Positions 21,458 through 31,831 of a DNA stretch of 64,000 bases are shown in pieces. Position numbers and translations under genes: made by a program. Each line of letters begins with the position of its first letter. The stretch's first letter is position 1. The notes below the pieces were generated by a model. It ran no database searches, had not been told where the DNA came from, and saw only the letters and a program-made list of their open reading frames with translations. The stretch spans positions 1,054,001-1,118,000 of the forward strand of contig NZ_JACHCL010000002.1 in the NCBI RefSeq assembly GCF_014200725.1, written 5' to 3'. The DNA comes from Janthinobacterium silvisoli (GTDB lineage: Bacteria > Pseudomonadota > Gammaproteobacteria > Burkholderiales > Burkholderiaceae_D).

Positions 21458-22618
21458 ATGAATGCAAGCACAAAAATGAATTATCGCACGGGTATCGTCT
21501 CTTCTCTGGCTGAAATTGGGGAAGCGGCCTGGTCCGAACTGCTGGCACGGCAGTCCGAACCCAATCCTTTCCTGTCGTATGCGTTTTTACACGCGCTGCA
21601 CGAATCAGGCTGCGCCAGTGCAGACACTGGCTGGCAGCCGAATTATCTGGTGCTGTGGCAAGGCGACACCTTGGCCGCCGCCCTGCCCCTGTACCTGAAA
21701 ATGCATTCCTACGGCGAATATGTGTTCGATTGGGCCTGGGCAGATGCTTACCAGCAACATGGCCTGGAATATTATCCGAAACTGTTATCGGCGATACCGT
21801 TTACGCCCGTCAGCGGCAACCGTTTGCTGGCGCGCGATGGTGAAGCGCGCGTGGCTTTGCTGGCTTTTTTGCAGGCACAGCAGCAGGCGGCGGAAGTATC
21901 GTCCAGCCATATCCTGTTTCCACCGGAACAGGAAGCAGAACAACTGGCAGAGGCTGGCTTTCTGCTGCGCAGCGGCGTGCAGTTTCACTGGCTAAACAAG
22001 GGCTACGCCAATTTCGAGCAATTCCTGTCTACCCTGGAACACAAGAAACGCAAGAATATCCGCGCCGAACGGCGCAAGGTGGCCGAGGCTGGCGTCACGC
22101 TGCGCCGGGTGCGCGGTCTGGACGCCACACTGGCGGACTGGAAGCTGTTCCACCGCTGCTACAGCAATACCTATGCCGAGCACCGCTCCTCTCCCTATCT
22201 GAGCCTGGATTTCTTCCAGCGCATCGGCGCCAGCATGCCGGAAAACATCTTGCTGGTGATCGCAGAACGCGAGGGCCGCGCGATTGCCGCCTCGCTGGTG
22301 ATACACACCAGCGACACTTTATATGGCCGCTACTGGGGTGCGCTGGAACATGTGCCTTGCCTGCATTTCGAAACGGCCTATTACCAGCCGCTGGAATTTT
22401 GCATCGCGGAAGGCATCGCCACCTTCGAAGGCGGCGCCCAGGGCGAACACAAGATGGCGCGCGGCTTCTTGCCGCAAAAAACCTGGTCGGCCCACTGGCT
22501 GGCCCACCCCGCCTTCGCCGATGCAGTGCAGCGTTTCCTCGAGCGCGAACGCGGTGGCATCGACGCTTATCTCGATGAATTGAACGAGCACAGCCCGTTT
22601 CGCGGCAGCGCACAATAA
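21458..22618 (+). CDS. GNAT-superfamily acyltransferase of the COG3146 (DUF482) type
   Basis: 386 residues from ATG 21458; ATG 21476 is an alternative start. Recognisable stretches are NPFLSYAFLHALHESGCA near the N-terminus, YVFDWAWADAY, KKRKNIRAERRK, FHRCYSNTYAEHRSSPYL, and the strongly conserved FEGGAQGEHKMARGF near 325. Members are FemAB/GNAT-like and annotated as peptidoglycan biosynthesis or recognition proteins, but no reaction is established. No signal peptide. It has its own divergent promoter region opposite nadE. Confidence 0.82.
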   Translation: MNASTKMNYRTGIVSSLAEIGEAAWSELLARQSEPNPFLSYAFLHALHESGCASADTGWQPNYLVLWQGDTLAAALPLYLKMHSYGEYVFDWAWADAYQQHGLEYYPKLLSAIPFTPVSGNRLLARDGEARVALLAFLQAQQQAAEVSSSHILFPPEQEAEQLAEAGFLLRSGVQFHWLNKGYANFEQFLSTLEHKKRKNIRAERRKVAEAGVTLRRVRGLDATLADWKLFHRCYSNTYAEHRSSPYLSLDFFQRIGASMPENILLVIAEREGRAIAASLVIHTSDTLYGRYWGALEHVPCLHFETAYYQPLEFCIAEGIATFEGGAQGEHKMARGFLPQKTWSAHWLAHPAFADAVQRFLERERGGIDAYLDELNEHSPFRGSAQ

Positions 22619-22786
22619 CACTGCCGGTTTGATAAGAAGGGCGGCTGTGTTAAGCTGAAAAAAGATATGTCTTTCGCATGTCTTTCGAAAACACAGACTC
22701 ACTCTTCGCTCAACTTTTTCTTTGGTGGTGTAATTGCAAGTACTTAATTTAACCGGCGGCCGTGCGGCGCGTCACGGGAGCCTGGC

Positions 22787-23638
22787 ATGACGGGCGTGAT
22801 CAGCTGGTGGGAAGCCGCCCTGCTGGGACTGCTGCAAGGGATTACCGAATTCCTTCCCGTCTCTTCCAGCGCGCACTTGCGCATCCTAGGCCCTTTCTTG
22901 CCATCCGGCACCGACCCTGGCGCGGCCTTCACCGCCATCACGCAGATCGGCACCGAACTGGCCGTGCTGATTTATTTTCGTAAGGATATTTTGCGCATCG
23001 CCCTGGCCTGGTTTGCCGCCCTGCCCGGCACGGGCGCCAGCGCCGCTGCCAAGGCTAATCCCGATGCCCGTCTGGGCTGGCTGGTAATTATCGGCTCCTT
23101 GCCGATCGCCATCCTGGGCCTGGTCTTCCAGCACGCCATCGAAACCTATCTGCGCAATCTGTACCTGACGGCCACCATGCTGATCGTCTTCGGCCTGATC
23201 CTGGGCGCGGCTGACCGCTATGGCAAACATGCGCTGCCGTTGTCGCGCATGCGCTGGCGCGATGGCATCATCTTTGGCTTCGCCCAGGCGATGGCGCTGA
23301 TCCCTGGTGTATCGCGTTCGGGCGGCACCATCACGGCAGGCCTGATGATGGGTTACACGCGCGAAGCGGCGGCCCGTTATTCCTTCCTGCTGGCCATCCC
23401 GGCAGTGGTCGCTTCCGGCTTTTACCAGCTCTACAAGAGCTGGGGCGTGGCTGGCCCTGTGGCGGCCGGCCCAACCGCGCTGGCCACCGTCATCGCCTTC
23501 TTTGTCGGCTACGGCGTGATCATGGTATTCCTGCGCATCGTCAGCAGCCGCGGCTACTGGCCTTTCGTGGCCTACCGCGTGGTGCTGGGTTTCGTCGTGA
23601 TCGCCTTGCTGAATATGGGTATCATTTCAGCGCATTGA
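22787..23638 (+). CDS. uppP: Undecaprenyl-diphosphatase (BacA/UppP)
   Basis: An inner-membrane enzyme that dephosphorylates undecaprenyl pyrophosphate to recycle the cell-wall lipid carrier; high dosage gives bacitracin resistance. 283 residues with about eight helices. The active-site motifs are [14 protein letters not shown] near residue 17 and [14 protein letters not shown] near 170. GGGAG precedes the ATG. It is monocistronic, with a strong terminator shared with convergent ppa. Confidence 0.95.
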   Translation: MTGVISWWEAALLGLLQGITEFLPVSSSAHLRILGPFLPSGTDPGAAFTAITQIGTELAVLIYFRKDILRIALAWFAALPGTGASAAAKANPDARLGWLVIIGSLPIAILGLVFQHAIETYLRNLYLTATMLIVFGLILGAADRYGKHALPLSRMRWRDGIIFGFAQAMALIPGVSRSGGTITAGLMMGYTREAAARYSFLLAIPAVVASGFYQLYKSWGVAGPVAAGPTALATVIAFFVGYGVIMVFLRIVSSRGYWPFVAYRVVLGFVVIALLNMGIISAH

Positions 23639-23654
23639 TTGACGCCCAGACATA

Positions 23655-23693
23655 AAAAAGCGCCCCCAGCCATGACGGCTGGGGGCGCTTTTT
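23655..23693. terminator. Bidirectional terminator between uppP and ppa
   Basis: A long GC stem (gcgcccccagcc / ggctgggggcgc) flanked by A5 and T5 runs. It serves the convergent genes on both strands. Confidence 0.92.
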
Positions 23694-23709
23694 ATTGGGC
23701 GCTTGCTAC

Positions 23710-24258
23710 TTAGGATGCCGACTTTTCAGCATCTTTCTTGTAGGAAGCAACGCCGTTCAGGATTTCCGCTTTCGCTTCTTCCGGACCATACCAGCCGTCG
23801 ATCTTGACCCATTTACCTTTTTCCAGGTCTTTGTAGTGCTCGAAGAAGTGCTGGATCTGGCGCAAGCGCAGTTCATTCAGATCTTCCGGCTTTTGCCAGT
23901 GGCTGTAGATCGACAACACTTTGTCGACTGGCACGGCCAGCACTTTTGCGTCTTCGCCCGACTCATCGGTCATTTTCAGCACGCCGATAGGACGGCAGCG
24001 CACCACCACGCCCGGGATCAGCGGGAATGGGGTGATAACCAGCACGTCGACCGGGTCGCCGTCGTCGGACAGGGTGTTTGGTACATAGCCGTAGTTGCAC
24101 GGATAGTGCATGGCGGTGCCCATGAAGCGGTCAACGAAGATCGCGCCCGATTCCTTGTCGACTTCATACTTGATCGGATCGGCGTTCATCGGGATTTCAA
24201 TGACGACGTTGAAATCGTTCGGCAAGTCGCGGCCGGAAGAGACGTTATTCAAACTCAT
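23710..24258 (-). CDS. ppa: Inorganic pyrophosphatase
   Basis: A soluble family I pyrophosphatase that pulls biosynthetic reactions forward by removing PPi. 182 residues. The metal-binding signature DGDPVDVLV lies near residue 66, and [15 protein letters not shown] and NYGYVPNTL are conserved substrate and metal residues. GAGGAAA lies upstream of the ATG. It follows the heme genes in orientation, but a terminator at 24338 separates them. Confidence 0.96.
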   Translation of the reverse strand: MSLNNVSSGRDLPNDFNVVIEIPMNADPIKYEVDKESGAIFVDRFMGTAMHYPCNYGYVPNTLSDDGDPVDVLVITPFPLIPGVVVRCRPIGVLKMTDESGEDAKVLAVPVDKVLSIYSHWQKPEDLNELRLRQIQHFFEHYKDLEKGKWVKIDGWYGPEEAKAEILNGVASYKKDAEKSAS

Positions 24259-24337
24259 GGGGTTTCCTCATTGTGCGGATTGTATTGTAACGGCGTAATT
24301 ATAGAGAACTCGGCCCGGCTTGTGCGCCGCAGCACAT

Positions 24338-24378
24338 AAAAAAGAGTCCGCTTTCTTGTCAAAAGCGAACTCTTTTTT
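24338..24378. terminator. Terminator after the hem operon
   Basis: Stem aaaaaagagtccgcttt / aaagcgaactctttttt with one mismatch, loop cttgtca. It lies 19 bp beyond the hemY stop on the minus strand. Confidence 0.88.
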
Positions 24379-24396
24379 TATTTGGCGACTGGTTCT

Positions 24397-25593
24397 TTAG
24401 AGAATTGTTGCCAAGGCGCACTGCCGATAATGCGTGGCAGCCTGTTCGGTCTGCTGCAAGGCGTCATGCATCTGCGCCAGCTTCAGATGCGCATCGCGCA
24501 CCATATGCGGATCGTTGGCGTCCGACAAAGCTTGCTCCAGGTGGCGCTGGGCCTTGCCCCACAGTTTTTGACGCAGGCACAAGGCACCCAGGGTCAGGGC
24601 CAGTTCTGCATCGAGCGGACGCTGTTTCAGCCACTGTTCGCAATGCTCGATCTGCAGCAGCAAGGCGGCCGAGCCAGCAGGCGCGGCCGCTTCGCGGTAG
24701 GCGCGCACCACGCGCTCATCCCAGTCGGCAGCCAGCGATTCTTCGCAGACCAGGCGCGCTTCATCGTGCAAGCCACGCGTATTCAAGGCGGTGGCGGCGC
24801 GGCAGGCGATGAACGGTTTGACGCGGTCGGTGGTGGGCACGGTGGACCAGACGCGCATCAGCGACTCGGCGTCGTGCGTGGGGTCGGACAGCAAATGGTC
24901 ATAAGACAATTCACGCAAACGCGACGACAGCGCCGGATGCAGGGCGCGGTGCTTGTCGAGCGAGCGCACCAGGCGCAGCACTTCCGGCCAGTTCTTCGCT
25001 TGCTGCTCAGCCTTCAGCGACCATTGCAGCGCGTGGATATGGCGCGTGCCGCTGGCATTCAATTCGCGCACGGCGGCCAGCGCAGCTTCCGGCTGATGAT
25101 CGTCGACCAGCAATTCGGTCACCGTCATCAAGCGTGCTGTTTTCAGGCTGTTGTCGCCTTCGACGCGAGCCAGCCAGCTGTCGCGGCGTTCGGACTGGCG
25201 CATGCGGTGCGCGGCGCGTGCGCCGATCAGCGCAGCCAGGCCAGCGTTTTCATCGAGTTCGGCAGCCCGCAGCGCGGCTTTTTCAGCATGGCCGAAACGG
25301 CCTTCGAACAGGGCTTTCAAGGCTTCGCGCAAGCCCTTGTTGCTGTCGCGCTCACGCTTGCGGTAGCGGTAAGCGGCCACTTGCGCCGGCATGCGCACGG
25401 TGGCGCGCACGGCGCGCACCAGCAGATACAGCAAGACGAACAGCAATACTTGCAGCAGCACAAAGAAATTGAGCGACAGGTCTACCCGGTACGGTGGATA
25501 AAACAGCACCACGTTGCCGGGATTAAAACGGGCCGTCACGGCGATACCGATCGCCGCGGCCATCAGGGCGAGTAGCCAGAGAAATAAACGCAT
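24397..25593 (-). CDS. hemY: Heme biosynthesis-associated TPR protein HemY
   Basis: An inner-membrane protein of 398 residues. Two helices (about 3-20 and 42-62) with VVLFYPPYRVDLSLNFF between them are the HemY N-terminal signature. Cytoplasmic TPR repeats follow from about residue 90. HemY is genetically tied to late heme synthesis, but its biochemical role is uncertain, and it is not the protoporphyrinogen oxidase of Gram-positives that shares the name. It starts 3 bp after the hemX stop, last in hemC-hemD-hemX-hemY. Confidence 0.92.
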   Translation of the reverse strand: MRLFLWLLALMAAAIGIAVTARFNPGNVVLFYPPYRVDLSLNFFVLLQVLLFVLLYLLVRAVRATVRMPAQVAAYRYRKRERDSNKGLREALKALFEGRFGHAEKAALRAAELDENAGLAALIGARAAHRMRQSERRDSWLARVEGDNSLKTARLMTVTELLVDDHQPEAALAAVRELNASGTRHIHALQWSLKAEQQAKNWPEVLRLVRSLDKHRALHPALSSRLRELSYDHLLSDPTHDAESLMRVWSTVPTTDRVKPFIACRAATALNTRGLHDEARLVCEESLAADWDERVVRAYREAAAPAGSAALLLQIEHCEQWLKQRPLDAELALTLGALCLRQKLWGKAQRHLEQALSDANDPHMVRDAHLKLAQMHDALQQTEQAATHYRQCALATIL

Positions 25594-25596
25594 GAC

Positions 25597-26760
25597 TTAG
25601 GACTTCGCTTTGTAGTTGCGCACAGCGGTCAGGCTGTCGGACAAGGTCGGCATATCGATGGCCAGATTGCTCGCCTGCACCTGGCGCAGCAAACCTTGCG
25701 CTGTTTGCGTGGCCTTGGCGCGCGTATCGAAATACTTGGCCAGCGCATCCTGGGCCGCGATCAAGTCGCTTCTGAAAGCGGTTTCATTGCGCGACAACAA
25801 GGCCATGCGGGCGTTCAGCAGGCGCAGCTTGACGTTTTCACGCAGGAAATACGCTTCCGACGGCGACAGCATCAGCGCGTCCGGCGTATCGACGCGGCGG
25901 ATGCGGATCAGCTGGCGCACATCGTTCCACATGTCGCCGCTCCAGGTATTCCAGCCATCGCGCACCGATTGCAGCAGCGGTTCCGGCGCCGGAGGACCGA
26001 CCAGCTTACCGGCAGCATTTTTCACTGTTTTGCCCTTGCCCGCTTTTTCCGGCGCGGCCGGCAAGGCCGGCTTTTCGTCGGAGAGCATCGGCAAGGCGTC
26101 GATCTGGGCGATCACGGCGTCCAGGCGTAGCGCCACGCCGGTCGAATCGACGCTAGGCAAGGCCTTGAGTTTTTCCATGTCGCGGCCAATTGCGCGGCGG
26201 ATGGTAATGAATTGTGGCTTGTCCGAACGCGACAGGCTGCGGTCGGCATTTTGCAGCGCGATCAGCGCGCCGGGCACGTTGCCGGCCAGTTGCAGCTGCT
26301 GGCTGGCGGTCGACAGCACTTGTTCGATCTCGGTCAGCGCCCACTCGTCGCGGTTCTTCGACAAGTCGTTATACAGTTGCTCCAAGGCCAGTTGCTGGCT
26401 TTGCGTTTCGCTCTGGCGGTTTTCCAGCGCTCCCACCTTGATCTGCAACTCTTTCGTGCCCTCTTGCACGGTGCGCGCCAGCACGCCGGTTTCGGCATTG
26501 CTGACATCGCCTTTTTGCAGGCGCTTGGCCACTTCTTCGCGCAGATTATGGATCTTGTTGCTGGACGACCAGCTTTGTGCAGCCAGCAGCACGGCCAGGA
26601 CAATCAAGGCGATGCTGGTGGGCTTTTGCAATTGTTCGACCAGCGTGGGACCACCCTGCTTGGACGGACCAGCAGCAGCTTGCTCGGCTGCCTGCGGCGT
26701 CGTCTTCACGGCGCTCTCTGGCGTTGGATTCGGTTCGGAGTGAGTAGGCATTTCGTTCAT
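25597..26760 (-). CDS. hemX: HemX-family membrane protein (annotated uroporphyrinogen-III C-methyltransferase-like)
   Basis: 387 residues. A Pro/Thr/Ala-rich cytoplasmic N-terminus (1-45), one membrane helix (about 50-67, PTSIALIVLAVLLAAQSW), then a long coiled-coil and helical periplasmic part (80-150) and the conserved HemX domain (WNDVRQLIRIRRVDTPDALML, AYFLRENVKLRLLNARMALL). It lacks the SAM-binding motifs of true CysG/CobA methyltransferases, so the catalytic name often given is probably wrong. Its ATG overlaps the hemD stop by 4 bp, indicating coupling. Confidence 0.9.
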   Translation of the reverse strand: MNEMPTHSEPNPTPESAVKTTPQAAEQAAAGPSKQGGPTLVEQLQKPTSIALIVLAVLLAAQSWSSSNKIHNLREEVAKRLQKGDVSNAETGVLARTVQEGTKELQIKVGALENRQSETQSQQLALEQLYNDLSKNRDEWALTEIEQVLSTASQQLQLAGNVPGALIALQNADRSLSRSDKPQFITIRRAIGRDMEKLKALPSVDSTGVALRLDAVIAQIDALPMLSDEKPALPAAPEKAGKGKTVKNAAGKLVGPPAPEPLLQSVRDGWNTWSGDMWNDVRQLIRIRRVDTPDALMLSPSEAYFLRENVKLRLLNARMALLSRNETAFRSDLIAAQDALAKYFDTRAKATQTAQGLLRQVQASNLAIDMPTLSDSLTAVRNYKAKS

Positions 26761-27560
26761 GGTCGTGATTGTAACGCGGCGAGCACACCTGCGTCGCCAG
26801 ATCCTGTCAAGGTGACGTGGGCAAACCCTAGCCCGGCCGCCGTTTGTGCAATGCGGGCGTGTGGCACGATCAGATGCTGCTGTTGCATTCTCACAACAAT
26901 ACCATCATTCCCTGCTTGTTGGCGCAATACATCGAGCAGTTGCAGCAAACCGCGCAACGCTTCCGAACTGGTAATGATCCAGTCATGATGATGCTGTAAC
27001 AGCTGTTCCAGGGTCGCTTGCAAGGCCGGCGTCAACGCCGGCACGGCGCGCCGGTAAGCGGTAATAAAGTGCACCTCAGCACCCGCTGCACGCAAGCCAT
27101 CGGCCAGAAAATCGCGGCCGCCGTCGCCACGCACGATCAGCACGCGCTTGCCGCGCAAGGCTGGCAAATCCAGCGCCAGCAGCAAATGTTCGGAATCGCT
27201 GCGCGTCGCGTCTGCCGGACTGGTGATGCTGGCATTGGCATCCGTGACACCATGCGCGGCCAGCGCCAACCGGCTGCCCTCGCCCACCACGGCAATCGGC
27301 AAGCCCGCCGGCCAGGCTGGCAATTGCGCAAACACGCAATCGATGGCGTTCGGTGACACAAACGTCACCAGATCATAATCAGACAGCGATGCCAGGGTGG
27401 CCGCCATTTGGGCCTTTTCTTCCAGGCCTGTGAGCGCATGGATTTCCAGCAAGGGCAGCAAGGTCACGGGCAAACCCAGTGCCGCCACCTGCGCGGCCAG
27501 CGGCCCCGATTGCGCGGCGGGCCGCGTAATCACCACGCTGTCGATCATGCGATCAGGCAT
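26757..27560 (-). CDS. hemD: Uroporphyrinogen-III synthase
   Basis: Cyclises hydroxymethylbilane with inversion of ring D to uroporphyrinogen III. About 267 residues from ATG 27560, which has AAGGA about 10 nt upstream and overlaps the hemC stop by 8 nt; ATG 27548 is an alternative start 4 nt past that stop. The two-domain fold is suggested by [21 protein letters not shown] at the start, [14 protein letters not shown] near 90, and the late [16 protein letters not shown]. This family has few invariant residues, so position between hemC and hemX adds weight. Confidence 0.9.
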   Translation of the reverse strand: MPDRMIDSVVITRPAAQSGPLAAQVAALGLPVTLLPLLEIHALTGLEEKAQMAATLASLSDYDLVTFVSPNAIDCVFAQLPAWPAGLPIAVVGEGSRLALAAHGVTDANASITSPADATRSDSEHLLLALDLPALRGKRVLIVRGDGGRDFLADGLRAAGAEVHFITAYRRAVPALTPALQATLEQLLQHHHDWIITSSEALRGLLQLLDVLRQQAGNDGIVVRMQQQHLIVPHARIAQTAAGLGFAHVTLTGSGDAGVLAALQSRP

Positions 27561-28548
27561 GCGGCGCGAGTCCTTCGTGGTTGTCTGGCGTGACGGCGCA
27601 AGAGGCCAGGATGCCAGCCGCATCTTGCTGGCGCAGCAATTGTGCTGCCTGCTCGCCCAAGGCTTCGGGGTCGCTGGCGGCGCCGCTCACCTCGGCACTG
27701 GCCATGCGCTGGCCATCCGGCGTGGCGACCATGGCGCGCAAATGCATCTGCTCGCCGTTGATCGTGGCGTAGGCGGCCAGCGGAATCTGGCAGCTACCGC
27801 CAAAAATGCGCGACACCTTGCGTTCAGCCAGCGACACCTGGGCCGTGGCAACGTCGTTCAGCGGCGCCAGCAAACGCTGCAGGTCGACGCCGTCATGCCG
27901 CTCGCCCATGATTTCAATCGCCAGGGTGCCCTGACCGGCGGCTGGCAAGCTCAGCTCTGGCGACAGCACGCTGCGGATGCGGGCAGCCAGGCCCAGGCGG
28001 TTCAGGCCGGCGGCGGCCAGGATGATGGCGGCATAATCGCCACGGTCCAGCTTGCCCAAACGCGTATCGAGGTTGCCGCGCAGGGGCAAAATGGTCAGGT
28101 GCGGATAACGGGCCGCAATCAGGGCCTGGCGGCGCAGGCTGCTGGTGCCGACCACGGCGCCATGCGGCAACTCGTCCAGGCTGGCGTAATCGTTGGAAAT
28201 AAAAGCATCGCGCGGGTCTTCGCGCTCCAGGATCGCCGCCAGGCTATAACCCTCGGGCAAGTCCATCGGCAAATCTTTCAGGCAATGCACGGCCAGGTCG
28301 GCGCGGCCATCGGCCATCGCCACTTCCAGCTCCTTGACGAACAAGCCCTTGCCGCCTACCTTGGACAGGGCGCGGTCCAGGATCTGGTCACCACGGGTGG
28401 TCATGCCGAGAATTTCGACGCTACACTGTGGATATAATGCAGACAGACGGTCGCGCACATGTTCAGCCTGCCACATGGCAAGACGGCTCTCGCGTGAGGC
28501 GATTACCAGCCGGGAAGGAATATTCGGGGTCAATTCGGATGCTTTCAA
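27553..28548 (-). CDS. hemC: Porphobilinogen deaminase (hydroxymethylbilane synthase)
   Basis: Joins four porphobilinogens into hydroxymethylbilane. 331 residues. The start appears to be TTG at 28548 with no strong ribosome site; no ATG precedes the conserved N-terminus ([20 protein letters not shown]). Signatures are [25 protein letters not shown], the flexible [12 protein letters not shown], and the dipyrromethane cofactor cysteine in [12 protein letters not shown] near 250. First gene of the hem operon, divergent from ppc across a 250-bp regulatory gap. Confidence 0.95.
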   Translation of the reverse strand: MKASELTPNIPSRLVIASRESRLAMWQAEHVRDRLSALYPQCSVEILGMTTRGDQILDRALSKVGGKGLFVKELEVAMADGRADLAVHCLKDLPMDLPEGYSLAAILEREDPRDAFISNDYASLDELPHGAVVGTSSLRRQALIAARYPHLTILPLRGNLDTRLGKLDRGDYAAIILAAAGLNRLGLAARIRSVLSPELSLPAAGQGTLAIEIMGERHDGVDLQRLLAPLNDVATAQVSLAERKVSRIFGGSCQIPLAAYATINGEQMHLRAMVATPDGQRMASAEVSGAASDPEALGEQAAQLLRQQDAAGILASCAVTPDNHEGLAPHA

Positions 28549-28798
28549 AACAAGTTCTTTCGCTGTCGTTGTTGTACCGCAAAGCGCAGCACGGGCCCAT
28601 GCATGGTCAACTCATGGTCAACTCATTGTCAGTTATCTGGCCGATGGCCGCGCGCCTGCCGTCGCTGTATCGCTGCTACCCATGCTGCAGGCCACAAATT
28701 TTATCATGCGGCCCCCTCCCCGAATGGCTAAACGCCCTGGCAGTTGCCATTCCCTTGCTTTCACACACAGTTTTCTTCACTAACTTTGGTCCCTATTT

Positions 28799-31645
28799 AT
28801 GTCCAACGACGCACATGCACCAGAAATAGTTCCCGTGAGCAGTCCCGACAAGGACGCGCCACTGAAAGAAGATATCCGCCTGCTGGGCCGCCTGCTGGGC
28901 GACGTGCTGCGCGAACAGGAAGGCGACGCCGTCTTCGAGGTAGTCGAAACCATACGCCAGACTTCCGTGCGCTTCCGGCGTGAAGCCGACGCCAGCGCAG
29001 CACTGGAACTCGATGGCATGCTCAAGGCGCTGAGCCGCGAGCAAACCATTTCCGTGGTGCGCGCTTTTTCCTATTTTTCGCACCTGGCCAATATTGCCGA
29101 AGACCAGCACCGCATTCGCCGCCGGCGCGCCCATCTGCTGGCCGGCTCCATGGCGCAAAAAGGCAGCGTCAGCTTTGCCCTGAAAAAATTGCGTTTGGCC
29201 GGCGTGCCGCGCGCCGCCGTCGATACTTTCTTCAAGGATGCCCTGATCGCGCCCGTGCTGACGGCCCACCCGACCGAAGTGCAGCGCAAGAGCATCCTCG
29301 ACGCCGAGCACGATATCGCCCGCCTGCTGGCCGAACGCGACTTGCCGCTGACGCCAAAAGAACGCCAGGCCAAGCTGCAGCTGCTGCGTTCACGCGTGGC
29401 GACTTTATGGCAAACGCGCATGCTGCGCTATTCCAAGCTGACGGTGGCCGATGAAATTGAAAATGCCCTGTCGTATTACCGCATCACCTTTTTACGCGAA
29501 CTGCCTGGCCTCTACGATGACATCGAGGATGACATCGCCAGCGAATATCCAAATGGCGACGGCACCATCACCCCCATAAAGAGCGCCTACGTGCAGATGG
29601 GCAGCTGGATAGGCGGCGACCGCGACGGCAACCCGAACGTCAACGCGGGCACCATGCAGCACGCGCTGGCCCGCCACGCCACCACCATCCTCGATTTTTA
29701 CCTCGATGAAATCCATACCCTGGGCGCCGAGCTATCCGTATCGACCCTGATGACGGGCGTCAGCACCGAATTGCAAGCGCTGGCCGACCAGTCGCCCGAC
29801 GCGTCGCCGCACCGCAGCGACGAACCGTACCGGCGCGCCCTGATCGGCGTGTACGCGCGCCTGGCCGCCACCGCCCGCGCCCTGGGCGCGACCAATATCC
29901 TGCGCAAGGAAGTCGGGCCGGCCGCGCCCTACCCGGACGCGCCCGCGTTTGCGGCCGACCTGCAAATCATTATCGACTCACTGGAAGCGCACCACGGCAA
30001 GGCGCTGGTGCGCCCGCGCCTGGCCACTCTGGCGCGGGCGGCCGATATCTTCGGCTTCCACCTGGCCTCGCTGGACATGCGGCAAACCTCGGACGTGCAC
30101 GAACGCGTGCTCGCTGACCTGTTCGCCCAGAGCGGCGTGGAAGCGGACTATGCAGCGCTGCCCGAAGAAGAGCGCGAGGCGCTGCTGCTGCATGAACTGG
30201 CACAGCCGCGTTTGCTGTATTCGCCGTTTATCACTTACCGCGACGAAACCAATTCGGAACTGGCGATCCTGCGCGCGGCAGGCGATATCCGCCGGCGCTA
30301 CGGCGAGCGGGCGATCCGCAACTACATCATTTCGCACACGGAAACCGTGTCCGACTTGCTGGAAGTGTTGCTGCTGCAAAAAGAAACCGGCTTACTGCGC
30401 ACGGACTGGAGCAACGGTGGCGACGGCGACAGCACGTGTGAATTGATGGTGATCCCCCTGTTTGAAACCATCCCCGACCTGCAGCGCGCGTCTGGCATCA
30501 TGGGCCGCGCCATGGCCTTGCCGCTGATCAAACAACTGATCGCCAAACAAGGGCAGCTGCAGGAAGTCATGCTCGGTTATTCCGATTCCAACAAGGATGG
30601 CGGTTTCCTGACCTCGAACTGGGAGTTATACAAGGCGGAACTGGCGCTGGTGGCGGATTTCCAAAAAGCCGACGTCAAGCTGCGTTTGTTCCATGGCCGG
30701 GGCGGCACGGTGGGCCGCGGCGGCGGCCCCAGCTATGAAGCGATCCTGGCCCAGCCGCCGGGCACCGTCAACGGCCAGATCCGGCTGACGGAGCAGGGCG
30801 AAATCATCGCCTCGAAGTTTTCCAATGCGGAAATCGGCCGGCGCAACCTGGAATTGCTGGTGGCCGCTACCCTGGAAGCGAGCCTGGCACCACAGGCAGC
30901 CAATCCGGCCGCGACCAGCCAGCTGGACCGCTTTGAAACCGTCATGGCGGAATTGTCAGACCTGGCTTACCACGCCTACCGCCACCTGGTGTATGAAACG
31001 CCGGGTTTCACCGAGTATTTCTTTGCCGCCACGCCGATCGCGGAAATTGCTGAGCTCAACCTCGGTTCGCGGCCCGCCTCGCGCAAGGCCAACCAGCGCA
31101 TCGAAGACTTGCGCGCCATTCCCTGGGGCTTTTCCTGGGGCCAGTGCCGTTTGCTGCTGCCGGGCTGGTTCGGTTTCGGCAGCGCCATCGATGCGTGGAT
31201 TAACAGTCCTGGCGGCAGCAAAGATGAAAAAATCGCCACCCTGCGCGCCATGTATGCCGAATGGCCATTCTTCGCCACCCTGCTGTCGAACATGGATATG
31301 GTGCTGGCCAAGACCGACCTGGCGATCGCCTCGCGCTATGCGGAACTGGTAGCGGACAAGGATTTGCGCGAACGCATCTACAAGCGCATCACGGACGAGC
31401 ACGGCAATACCTTGCAGTGCCTGGAACTGATCACCGGCAACACGGAGCGGCTGGCCGGCAATCCGCTGCTGGCCCGTTCCATCCAGAACCGCTTCGCTTA
31501 TCTCGACCCGCTGAACCACTTGCAGGTGGAATTGATCAAGCGCAACCGCGCCTTGTCGAGCGAAAACAAGATCGACGAACGCGTGCACCGCGGCATCCAG
31601 TTGTCGATCAATGGCGTGGCGGCCGGCTTGCGCAACACCGGCTGA
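28799..31645 (+). CDS. ppc: Phosphoenolpyruvate carboxylase
   Basis: Makes oxaloacetate from PEP and bicarbonate to refill the TCA cycle. 948 residues, a normal length for betaproteobacteria. Catalytic motifs are VLTAHPTEVQRKS near 157, with its active-site His, GYSDSNKDGGF near 593 and FHGRGGTVGRGGGPSYEA near 632. The C-terminus RNTG is the standard end that reaches the allosteric site. The divergent position opposite hemC is common in Burkholderiales. A strong terminator follows. Confidence 0.97.
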   Translation: MSNDAHAPEIVPVSSPDKDAPLKEDIRLLGRLLGDVLREQEGDAVFEVVETIRQTSVRFRREADASAALELDGMLKALSREQTISVVRAFSYFSHLANIAEDQHRIRRRRAHLLAGSMAQKGSVSFALKKLRLAGVPRAAVDTFFKDALIAPVLTAHPTEVQRKSILDAEHDIARLLAERDLPLTPKERQAKLQLLRSRVATLWQTRMLRYSKLTVADEIENALSYYRITFLRELPGLYDDIEDDIASEYPNGDGTITPIKSAYVQMGSWIGGDRDGNPNVNAGTMQHALARHATTILDFYLDEIHTLGAELSVSTLMTGVSTELQALADQSPDASPHRSDEPYRRALIGVYARLAATARALGATNILRKEVGPAAPYPDAPAFAADLQIIIDSLEAHHGKALVRPRLATLARAADIFGFHLASLDMRQTSDVHERVLADLFAQSGVEADYAALPEEEREALLLHELAQPRLLYSPFITYRDETNSELAILRAAGDIRRRYGERAIRNYIISHTETVSDLLEVLLLQKETGLLRTDWSNGGDGDSTCELMVIPLFETIPDLQRASGIMGRAMALPLIKQLIAKQGQLQEVMLGYSDSNKDGGFLTSNWELYKAELALVADFQKADVKLRLFHGRGGTVGRGGGPSYEAILAQPPGTVNGQIRLTEQGEIIASKFSNAEIGRRNLELLVAATLEASLAPQAANPAATSQLDRFETVMAELSDLAYHAYRHLVYETPGFTEYFFAATPIAEIAELNLGSRPASRKANQRIEDLRAIPWGFSWGQCRLLLPGWFGFGSAIDAWINSPGGSKDEKIATLRAMYAEWPFFATLLSNMDMVLAKTDLAIASRYAELVADKDLRERIYKRITDEHGNTLQCLELITGNTERLAGNPLLARSIQNRFAYLDPLNHLQVELIKRNRALSSENKIDERVHRGIQLSINGVAAGLRNTG

Positions 31646-31678
31646 CAAACTGAGGCACCACGCGGGACAACATGACAG

Positions 31679-31706
31679 GGCTGGCGCAGGGGCGCCAGCC
31701 TTTTTT
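31679..31706 (+). terminator. Rho-independent terminator after ppc
   Basis: Stem ggctggcgc / gcgccagcc with a 4-nt loop, followed by six T. Confidence 0.92.
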
Positions 31707-31831
31707 CATATCCGTTTTCTATTGAAAAAATATTCTCAATAAGGCAACAATTTGGCGCTACACTAGGCGTTCCACCGCCTCCAGCGCCCAAAAACTGCGC
31801 ACAAAGGCCAACCAGGACGCCAGGGACGCGC